Part shown: one piece after another, positions 5,845 to 11,854 of the stretch
Position numbering within the stretch: the stretch's first letter is position 1
How the letters are laid out: each line of letters starts with the position of its first letter
Assembly: GCA_964502635.1 (NCBI GenBank)
Contig: CAZCXI010000087.1
Location: forward strand, 1 to 11,854
Origin: C00003060 sp964502635
Lineage (GTDB): Bacteria; Desulfobacterota; Desulfobacteria; Desulfobacterales; C00003060
Reading direction: 5' to 3'
Length of the DNA stretch: 11,854 bases
The notes under the pieces: generated by a model
Told to the model about the DNA's origin: nothing
Seen by the model: the letters and a program-made list of their open reading frames with translations, nothing else
Database searches by the model: none
Position numbers and translations under genes: made by a program

Positions 5845-7167
5845 ATGAAAAGCAAGGAACCTCTCGAGACGTCCGTCCCGACCCTTGGCCCGGCCAAGAT
5901 TACCTCCCCCATTGAGACAAGGGCCAACGAAATGGGGACCCCGTGCTTTGTCTCGGAAGAGCGTATACTGGTGAATCTTGTTGAACATCATGTGACAGAG
6001 GCTGCCAAGGGGCGTGGGCAGCTCCTGTCCTTTGAGCGGGCGGGGCCGCGCTGCAAGATATTCTTTGATCCGAGCAAACTTCGATGCGCCGTGGTGAGTT
6101 GTGGTGGCTTGTGTCCGGGGATCAATGGCATTATTCGCGGCATTGTGTTGGCCCTTCACCACAACTATGGTGTGCACAATATCTACGGCATCCGGTACGG
6201 ATTTCAGGGATTCATCCCTTCATACGGTCACGAGCTGATAGAGCTTACGCCAGACTTTGTGCGCAATATCCACGAAGACGGCGGCACGGTCCTCGCCTCT
6301 TCCAGGGGGCCTCAGGACATTGAGAGCATTGTAGATGCCTTGGAGCGGATGAACATCCGTCTACTCTTTACCATTGGCGGAGACGGAACCATGGTTGCGT
6401 CGAGCAAGATTGCCGATGCCATTAGCAAGAGAAGATTAAAGATCGGTGTGATAGGTGTGCCGAAGACGATTGACAATGACATCTATTTAATAGACCGATC
6501 TTTTGGGTTCGATACAGCGGTGGATGTCGCCGTCAATGTCATCCGCTCTGCGCACAATGAAGCCACGAGTGCCCCGAATGGAATCGGGCTGGTAAAACTC
6601 ATGGGGCGTCAATCAGGGTTCATCGCAGCAGCAGCCACGCTGGCCATGCCGGTCGTCAACTTTGTCCTGATCCCGGAAGCAGACCTTGACCTGGAGGGTC
6701 CCGCGGGATTCCTTGAAGCCCTGAAGGCGCGGCTGATCCACAGGAAACACGCGGTGATTGTCGTGGCCGAAGGGGCGGGGCAGAGATTTTTTGAAAACAA
6801 AGCCAGACAGCGCGATGCCTCCGGAAACATCCGTCTGCATGACATCGGCCTCTTTCTGAAGGCGGCGATTACCGATTATTTCAAGAAAGAGAAGATGGAA
6901 ATCAACCTCAAGTATATTGACCCCAGCTATATGATCCGGAGCGTTTCGGCCAACACCAACGATGATCTCTTGTGCAGCCTGTTGGCCCGAAGCGCGGTTC
7001 ATGCCGGCATGGCTGGAAAGACCAAGATGCTCGTGGGCCTGTGCAATAATCAATTTGTCCACATTCCCATGGAGGCGACCGCGGGAAAGCGAAAGCGGGT
7101 GGACTGTGCCGGGGATATGTGGATGAGTGTGCTGGAGACGACAGGCCAGCCGTCGATGAAGAATTAG
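5845..7167 (+). CDS. pfkA: ATP-dependent 6-phosphofructokinase (long, PKTIDND type)
   Basis: This enzyme phosphorylates fructose-6-phosphate to fructose-1,6-bisphosphate in glycolysis. The 440-aa product shows CGGLCPGINGIIR (86-98) for the nucleotide site, TIGGDGT (176-182), PKTIDND (206-212) with the catalytic Asp pair, MGRQSGF (253-259), VAEGAGQ (307-313) and YIDPSYMIRS (357-366). In this superfamily GGDG rather than GGDD signals ATP instead of pyrophosphate as phosphoryl donor, even though PKTIDND is the form seen in PPi enzymes. The combination fits the clade that includes plant and trypanosomatid ATP enzymes. Donor assignment is by motif only. About 80 N-terminal residues precede the first motif, longer than in E. 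coli PfkA (320 aa) and typical of this clade. GGAAGG at 5830-5835 provides the ribosome site. The gene is 41 bases downstream of the DapA-like gene on the same strand. Confidence 0.92.
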   Translation: MKSKEPLETSVPTLGPAKITSPIETRANEMGTPCFVSEERILVNLVEHHVTEAAKGRGQLLSFERAGPRCKIFFDPSKLRCAVVSCGGLCPGINGIIRGIVLALHHNYGVHNIYGIRYGFQGFIPSYGHELIELTPDFVRNIHEDGGTVLASSRGPQDIESIVDALERMNIRLLFTIGGDGTMVASSKIADAISKRRLKIGVIGVPKTIDNDIYLIDRSFGFDTAVDVAVNVIRSAHNEATSAPNGIGLVKLMGRQSGFIAAAATLAMPVVNFVLIPEADLDLEGPAGFLEALKARLIHRKHAVIVVAEGAGQRFFENKARQRDASGNIRLHDIGLFLKAAITDYFKKEKMEINLKYIDPSYMIRSVSANTNDDLLCSLLARSAVHAGMAGKTKMLVGLCNNQFVHIPMEATAGKRKRVDCAGDMWMSVLETTGQPSMKN

Positions 7168-7200
7168 CGCGACAAGACTACCTCTATCATTTATCACTTC

Positions 7201-7228
7201 TCATTGATTAATACCCAATGATCAATGA
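7201..7228. repeat. Short inverted repeat in the pfk-M24 gap
   Basis: TCATTGAT (7201-7208) and ATCAATGA (7221-7228) are perfect 8-bp inverted copies around a 12-base loop. The 78-base gap (7168-7245) is AT-rich and contains related CAATGA/CCAATA words, such as CCAATGATCAATGAATC. There is no following T-tract, so it is not a clear terminator. It may be a weak hairpin or simple low-complexity filler. Confidence 0.4.
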
Positions 7229-7245
7229 ATCATGACCAATAACCC

Positions 7246-8454
7246 ATGCCCTACCCCATAAGCTACGACCTGGTGCCCTCCGATGAAATCTCCCACAGGA
7301 TTTCAAGGCTTCAGCAGGCACTGGCCGCCAGATCCCTGAACGGGATCATGATCCTGGATGGGGTCAATATGTTTTATTACACCGGTACCATCCAAAATGG
7401 CGTCCTTTTTGTTCCAACAGGGGGAGAACCTGCCTTGTTCATACGCCGGAGCCTTGAACGGGCAGAAAAAGAGACCCCTCTCAAGACGCTGGTTCGGATC
7501 AGGGGCCTTGGAGCGCTTCCGGGTTGGCTGCAGACCCATGGATACCTAACCGCCCGGCTGGGACTGAATGAGGCGACGCTTCCGGTGTCAATTTTTAAGA
7601 GGATTTCGGAAATCTTTCCCCGGGGTGCGTTTGAAGACATGAGTCTCAGTCTGTCCATGATCCGTTCGGTCAAGTCGGATTATGAAGTGGGCCTGATTCG
7701 CGAAGCCGGAAAGAGACACAAGGTCCTTTACGATCATATACCGGGCATGATCCGGGAGGGCATGACCGAATGGGAACTCGGATCCGCTATCCACGGCCGC
7801 ATGCTCCAGCTCGGTTACACGGGCATGGCGAGGCTTGCCACTTACAACAGTGAACTTTTCGCGGGCGTCATCAGTTTTGGCGAATCAGGCAATTATCCCA
7901 CCGCTTCCGTGGGTCCAGGAGGTCTGGTGGGGCTTTCTCCGGCATTCCCATTCCTTGGCGGCGCCAGAAGGCTTAAGGAGGGCGACACCATCTTTGTTGA
8001 CACCGGCTTTGCCCATGAAGGGTATTTCACGGACAAGACCAGGATCTTTGCACTGGGGCGTCCCCATGAGGTCGCCGTGGATGCCCACAAGATTTGCCTG
8101 GATATCCAAGAGGCGGTTCGCAGTCGACTAAGACCGGGTGCGGTTCCATCCGAAATGTTTGAGGAGGTGTACCGGACCGAGGTCATGGAACGGAAGTTTG
8201 AGGAAAATTTCATGGGTTTTGGGGACAACCAGGTCCCATTCCTCGGTCACGGTATCGGCCTGGTGATTGATGAGTTCCCGGCTATTTCCACAAAGACAGA
8301 CGTTCCCCTCAAGAAGAACATGGTGCTTGCTCTGGAGCCCAAAAAAGGCCTTAAGGACATCGGGTTGGTCGGCGTGGAAAATACCTTTCTGGTTACGGAG
8401 CAGGGTGGCGAAAAATTGACGCCTGGGTCCGATGAGATCACCGTGATTTCCTGA
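7246..8454 (+). CDS. M24-family metallopeptidase (Xaa-Pro peptidase-like)
   Basis: This is a 402-aa cytoplasmic pita-bread-fold protein of the aminopeptidase P/prolidase type, expected to cleave Xaa-Pro bonds. It has an N-terminal creatinase-like domain (about 15-140, including NMFYYTG) and a C-terminal catalytic domain (about 145-400). All five dinuclear metal ligands can be placed: D252 (FVDTGF), D263 (YFTDKTR), H335 (FLGHGIGL), E364 (ALEPKKG) and E378 (VGVENTF). The stretch 196-240, where prolidases and aminopeptidase P carry an additional active-site His, contains no His and reads ISFGESGNYPTASVGPGG. This suggests a divergent subfamily whose substrate is uncertain. ATG 7246 lacks an evident Shine-Dalgarno. 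No better in-frame start was found. It follows pfkA after 78 bases and may be at the end of that operon. Confidence 0.87.
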   Translation: MPYPISYDLVPSDEISHRISRLQQALAARSLNGIMILDGVNMFYYTGTIQNGVLFVPTGGEPALFIRRSLERAEKETPLKTLVRIRGLGALPGWLQTHGYLTARLGLNEATLPVSIFKRISEIFPRGAFEDMSLSLSMIRSVKSDYEVGLIREAGKRHKVLYDHIPGMIREGMTEWELGSAIHGRMLQLGYTGMARLATYNSELFAGVISFGESGNYPTASVGPGGLVGLSPAFPFLGGARRLKEGDTIFVDTGFAHEGYFTDKTRIFALGRPHEVAVDAHKICLDIQEAVRSRLRPGAVPSEMFEEVYRTEVMERKFEENFMGFGDNQVPFLGHGIGLVIDEFPAISTKTDVPLKKNMVLALEPKKGLKDIGLVGVENTFLVTEQGGEKLTPGSDEITVIS

Positions 8455-8780
8455 GTAAGCCTACGTTCAGCGATCCTTCCTATCCCTTGAACGGCCTGCC
8501 TCAGATTAACAAGGGTCAATAATCTGACACGTTGCGAAACCGCGCATCGACTTGAGCCCTTTCCCACCTTCCAAACTCAAACAAATAGGTCCTAACAACC
8601 TGCAAATATTGATAATAGGTACATACAGGATTTCGGCACGATTCCTGCTTCAAAGAGAACAAATTGTTTGCGCATTGAGGTCGTTGTGACGCTGGACTCC
8701 ATGATTCCTGGCGAGAAGTTGAGTCATCGGTGCCTGTGCGTCTTTGTCACCGCGTCACATGCGTCACAGGAGGTAGTTCC
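8455..8780. other. 326-base intergenic region before the binding protein/kinase unit
   Basis: No gene is supported here. The region contains an 8-bp inverted repeat, TCAGATTA (8501-8508) and TAATCTGA (8520-8527), with an 11-base loop and no T-tract. It lies 47 bases after the M24 gene stop and could be a weak 3' hairpin or an operator. A candidate sigma-54 promoter lies at 8634-8649. Near the 3' end GCGTCACA occurs as a direct repeat (about 8752-8768), immediately before the ribosome site of the next gene. An open frame could be extended upstream to GTG 8730, but ATG 8781 has the ribosome site. Confidence 0.6.
8634..8649 (+). promoter_or_regulatory. Candidate sigma-54 (-24/-12) promoter for the binding protein/kinase unit
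   Basis: CGGCACG, ATTC, then CTGCT matches TGGCACG-N4-TTGCW with GG at 8635-8636 and GC at 8647-8648, exactly 10 bases apart. Initiation would be near 8660, giving a leader of about 120 bases. Two mismatches: C for T at the first base of the -24 box, and C for T at the first base of the -12 box. The second mismatch is the same as in the candidate at 199-214. If real, the unit would need an enhancer-binding activator, none of which is encoded in the window. Confidence 0.42.
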
Positions 8781-10004
8781 ATGAGCAATCCGCGATCCCG
8801 GATGACAGTCCTATCCATGGCCTTGGCCGTTGTCGGACTACTGGTCAGTGCGCCGCCATGCCCTGCCGGGCAAAGACATCCCGCTGAAGACACGGTCGTT
8901 CTAGGCATGTCAACCGCCTTGACGGGCCCAACGGCCGTCCTTGGCATAAACATGCAGACCGGCGTTTTGGCGGCCATCGAAGAAGTCAATCGAACGGGCG
9001 GGATACATGGGCCCAAGCTGAGTCTCATTGCTCTGGATGACGGTTATGAACCGGCCCGGACAGCGCCCAACATGCGCAGGCTCATCGACGAAGAACACGT
9101 GCTGGCCGTCATAGGAAACGTGGGAACCCCGACAGCTGTTGCGGCCATTCCCATCACGAACGCCGGCAAGACACCATTCGTTGGTGCTTTTACCGGCGCG
9201 GGCATTTTGCGAAAAATGCCCCCGGATCGCTATGTGATCAACTACCGTGCGAGCTACGCTGAAGAAACAGGGACCATGGTTGACGGTCTCATCGTCCATG
9301 GTGGAGTAAAACCTGAGGAGATTGCCTTTTTCACCCAACGAGATGCCTATGGCGATGCCGGGTTTGTGGGTGGGATCACGGCACTGCAGCGTCACGGACT
9401 CAAGGATGAAAACGGCGTGCTCCACAGTCGCTATGAACGTAATACGCTGGCAGTGGAAAACGGCCTAGCTGATATCATCATGTCTAATCCAAGGCCCCGT
9501 GCGGTCATCATGGTGGGCGCTTACAATCCTTGCGCCGCCTTCATACTACTTGCAAGGCAAAGCGGTCTGGACGCCGTATTCCTGAACGTCTCCTTTGTGG
9601 GTGCCGAGGCACTGGCCGAAAAACTGGGTGAACAGGGCGATGGGGTCATCATCACGGAGGTCGTACCGCATTTTGATTCCGATGTGCCCATCGTTGGTGA
9701 ATACCGAAAGGCGCTCAAGGCCTCGAATCCGTCAAGCCCTCCGACCTTTGGGTCATTGGAGGGATATGTTGCCGCCCGGATTCTGTTCCGGGCGTTGAAG
9801 GGCATCCAGGGTCCCTTGACCAAAGAAGGGGTTGTCAATGCGTTGGAGGGACTTGGTGAGTTTGACATGGGGCTGGGAGCACGACTGCACCTTGGACCCA
9901 AGGAGCATCAAGCCTGCCACCGCGTCTGGCCCACGATACTGCGCGGAGGAAGAGCCGTGCCGTTTCAATGGAAAGAACTGGGGAACATACTTGGAAGGAG
10001 ATGA
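8781..10004 (+). CDS. Periplasmic type-1 solute-binding protein (LivJ-like), probable sensor partner
   Basis: The 407-aa product is a secreted ligand-binding protein of the branched-chain amino-acid binding (Peripla_BP_6) type. Residues 1-30 form a signal peptide: basic start, hydrophobic core MALAVVGLLVSA, cleavage probably near PCPAG-Q. No lipobox is convincing. VVLGMSTALTGPTAVLG (39-55) is the typical first strand and ligand loop, followed by AAIEEVNRTGGIHG, LIALDDGYEPART, a conserved IGNVGTPTAVAAIPI block (111-125) and FFTQRDAYGDAGF (183-195). ATG 8781 is chosen because AGGAGGT (8768-8774) lies six bases upstream. An in-frame GTG at 8730 would put 17 odd residues before the signal. The stop (10002-10004) is one base before the kinase start, and no permease or ATPase gene is visible. 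The context suggests that it presents a ligand to the kinase rather than to an ABC transporter. The ligand is unknown. Confidence 0.88.
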   Translation: MSNPRSRMTVLSMALAVVGLLVSAPPCPAGQRHPAEDTVVLGMSTALTGPTAVLGINMQTGVLAAIEEVNRTGGIHGPKLSLIALDDGYEPARTAPNMRRLIDEEHVLAVIGNVGTPTAVAAIPITNAGKTPFVGAFTGAGILRKMPPDRYVINYRASYAEETGTMVDGLIVHGGVKPEEIAFFTQRDAYGDAGFVGGITALQRHGLKDENGVLHSRYERNTLAVENGLADIIMSNPRPRAVIMVGAYNPCAAFILLARQSGLDAVFLNVSFVGAEALAEKLGEQGDGVIITEVVPHFDSDVPIVGEYRKALKASNPSSPPTFGSLEGYVAARILFRALKGIQGPLTKEGVVNALEGLGEFDMGLGARLHLGPKEHQACHRVWPTILRGGRAVPFQWKELGNILGRR

Positions 10005-10005
10005 C

Positions 10006-11854
10006 ATGACGGACCCGGTCATGAGCAAAGGCGGGCCAAATGCCAAGAAACTGGTTTGGGTGGTCACCCTGTTGGGCTTTGGTGCCGGGCTGATCTTGCT
10101 CGGCATTGTCTATTGGACCATGTCGGACATCCGTTCAGAACGGGAGAACTTTGATGCCCTGCAGGTGGATATGACCCGAATGGTGACATCCCTGGACCCC
10201 CACGTTGTTCAAGGGCGGGACCAAATGCGGGCATTGCTTCTCAGCAAGGATTCAGTGAGCGCGGATGGTACATGGATCAGCGACTTGACACGCCTCGTAC
10301 ACAGTTACAGCAGCCGGGACGTGGTTGCCAGCGCCGACATGTCAAAGGTTCTCGATCAGATGGATGGCCAGTTATTTGGTATCAAAGAGATCTGGGACCG
10401 GTGCTTCGACTGGCATCATCGCAGTCAAGAACTCGCCTCGGATCTTCCTTCTGCCCGACAACGGACCAAGACAGCCCTGCAAGAGATGCGTGCCACCATA
10501 TCCAGCATTGAGGGCCGCCAACGGTTGCGACGTGCCATTCTGATCAGCAGCTATCGCCAGGGTGATGCCCCTAAAGCCGACCAGCTTGCCGAGCAAATCA
10601 TCGCGGACATGAGCCATGTAACAGATATCCCGATCATCAAGACAGAGCTCGCCGATCTTTCTTTGCTATGCGAACGGCTTCTTGGCGAGGCTGAAATCGA
10701 TAACCTGGCAGACCTGAAAGATAATAAGTTCAAATCTACACTTGACCGGTTGGAGCGTGGCATGAGCCATCTGGAAGAACGCAAAGTGCTGTCAAATGGC
10801 CTGCCCATGACCTTGCTGAAAAACTTCGAGACAGCCTTGTTCGGCGAGGGCTTCAAAGTCGACAGTGTTCACCAGACGATCGTCCCTGGCAGGGGCGGGC
10901 TATTCTCGCTCTGTCGTGATCGGTTGGCGCAGCGAATTGAGCGGGAAAGGCTGGAGGCCCAGGTAACGGAGGTTTTTGAGGGCTTTCGCGCCACCCGGCG
11001 GCAGCTGGCAAGAAACGTTGAGGTCTTCGCCAATCAAACGGCCGTGAGAGCCGAGAGGGCCCTGGGACAGGCCTGGCAAACCATGCTGTTCGTGTGGTTT
11101 ATTTCGACCAGCGTGTTCCTCCTGTTTTCTGCAAGAATCGCCCAAGCGGTCAAACGCCAGGTCAGGGCCATTGAGAGCACCAACGAAAACCTGCAAAATG
11201 AGATTCTTGAACGTCGGCGGGCAGAGGCTGCGTTACGGCAGAGCGAGGAAGCGCTCCGGAGGGCCAACGACGAACTGGAAACACGTGTTGAGGCGCGCAC
11301 GGCCGATTTGAAGCGATCCAACGACTTGCTGGAAGACGAAATAGCCGAGCGGAAGCAGGCCGAAGAGGCGCTGCGGCAAAGCGAAGAAAAATTCCGGGGT
11401 CTCAGCACAGAACTGGCCGACGGTTTATCCGACGTGTTCGAAGCCTTAAACGAGCTTTCCTCAGGAAACCCGGGAGTCAGGATCTCCGAAACCTCGAAAC
11501 TGGAGTTGATTGCTAAGCTAAAACATACCGTCAATCTGACCGCCGAAAACCTGGCGGAAATCGTTCATCTGTCTCATGAATTTGCCATCGGGCTTGCCGA
11601 GCACTTCGACACATTGGATAGGGTTTCAAAGGGTGACCTGGATGCCCGGGTGTCGGGGACGTCCCAGGTGGAGCTGTTGGAGGCCCTGAAGAATGTGACC
11701 AACCACATGGTTGAGAGTGTGTCGAAAGAGATCGCCGAGCGAAAGCGGGCTGAAGAGGAAGTGCTGAGAGCCAAGGAGGAAGCCGATGCGGCCAATAGTG
11801 CCAAAGGGGAGTTTCTGGCCAACATGAGTCATGAGATCCGCACCCCCATGAACG
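10006..11854 (+). CDS. Membrane sensor histidine kinase, TorS-like layout (partial, runs off window)
   Basis: The open frame runs 616 codons from ATG 10006 to the window edge. GGAAGGAG inside the preceding gene's end serves as ribosome site, with one base between the genes. TM1 is at about 16-37 and TM2 at about 359-376. Between them lies a roughly 320-residue periplasmic region, mostly polar and probably helical. After TM2 comes a long coiled coil (386-465) with recurring units like ERRRAEAALRQSEEAL and ERKQAEEALRQSEEKF. Two HAMP-like segments follow (469-520; 525-576, with VSKGDLDARVSG). A further coiled-coil unit (ERKRAEEEVLRAKEEA) leads to the HisKA box FLANMSHEIRTPMN, whose phospho-acceptor is H609. 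The ATPase domain and any receiver or HPt domains lie beyond the window. Kinase identity is certain; the sensor fold and the TorS comparison are inferences from size, topology and the adjacent binding protein. Confidence 0.92.
   Translation, partial: MTDPVMSKGGPNAKKLVWVVTLLGFGAGLILLGIVYWTMSDIRSERENFDALQVDMTRMVTSLDPHVVQGRDQMRALLLSKDSVSADGTWISDLTRLVHSYSSRDVVASADMSKVLDQMDGQLFGIKEIWDRCFDWHHRSQELASDLPSARQRTKTALQEMRATISSIEGRQRLRRAILISSYRQGDAPKADQLAEQIIADMSHVTDIPIIKTELADLSLLCERLLGEAEIDNLADLKDNKFKSTLDRLERGMSHLEERKVLSNGLPMTLLKNFETALFGEGFKVDSVHQTIVPGRGGLFSLCRDRLAQRIERERLEAQVTEVFEGFRATRRQLARNVEVFANQTAVRAERALGQAWQTMLFVWFISTSVFLLFSARIAQAVKRQVRAIESTNENLQNEILERRRAEAALRQSEEALRRANDELETRVEARTADLKRSNDLLEDEIAERKQAEEALRQSEEKFRGLSTELADGLSDVFEALNELSSGNPGVRISETSKLELIAKLKHTVNLTAENLAEIVHLSHEFAIGLAEHFDTLDRVSKGDLDARVSGTSQVELLEALKNVTNHMVESVSKEIAERKRAEEEVLRAKEEADAANSAKGEFLANMSHEIRTPMN

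Noticed and set aside
6613..7197. 194-codon minus-strand open frame opposite pfkA
   Set aside because: The conserved phosphofructokinase frame covers it. No motif or start signal supports it.
8730..8780. Upstream GTG start for the binding protein
   Set aside because: It would put 17 residues (including CHRVTCVTGG) before a normal signal peptide. ATG 8781 has AGGAGGT at ideal spacing.
10006..11854. Truncated or broken kinase pseudogene
   Set aside because: The frame is open and conserved right up to the HisKA box. It is cut only by the window edge, not by a stop or frameshift.

Overview
The window looks like part of a mesophilic Desulfobacterota (old Deltaproteobacteria) chromosome or metagenome contig. 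This is an inference from three things: moderate GC, the gene mix (YhaM-type HD nuclease, KdsD, a PKTIDND-type phosphofructokinase, and a large sensor kinase with soluble HAMP-like repeats), and two candidate sigma-54 promoters. No rRNA, tRNA, CRISPR array, integrase or transposase gene was seen.

Layout. Bases 1-84 are the last 27 codons of a response-regulator receiver domain. A 236-base gap follows, holding a possible structured RNA segment and a candidate sigma-54 promoter, and then a 100-aa unknown protein with an (E/D)RR hexapeptide tail (321-623). Two minus-strand genes come next: a YhaM-like 3'-5' exoribonuclease (657-1661) and surE (1735-2493). They are separated by a perfect 27-bp inverted repeat that also supplies the surE stop codon. 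hemW (2600-3772) diverges from surE. A plus-strand run then carries kdsD (arabinose-5-phosphate isomerase), a DapA-superfamily protein that appears to lack the catalytic lysine, an ATP-type 6-phosphofructokinase, and an M24 (Xaa-Pro peptidase-like) metallopeptidase, ending at 8454.

After a 326-base gap with a second candidate sigma-54 promoter, a separate two-gene unit begins. It encodes a secreted type-1 periplasmic solute-binding protein (8781-10004) and, one base later, a membrane sensor histidine kinase (10006 to beyond the window edge). No transporter permease or ATPase gene is visible beside the binding protein. The pair therefore looks like a TorT/TorS- or LuxP/LuxQ-style sensing module, in which a periplasmic binding protein presents a ligand to a kinase.

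How the genes work together. kdsD makes arabinose-5-phosphate, the first committed intermediate for Kdo and the outer membrane. Its translationally overlapping DapA-like neighbour and the phosphofructokinase suggest a sugar-phosphate metabolic cluster, but the DapA-like protein probably does not perform dihydrodipicolinate synthase chemistry. surE (nucleotide phosphatase) and yhaM (3'-5' exonuclease with HD domain) plausibly share nucleotide and RNA turnover. The least ordinary parts of the window are the degenerate DapA-like protein, the binding protein/kinase pair, the (E/D)RR-tailed small protein and the perfect palindrome.
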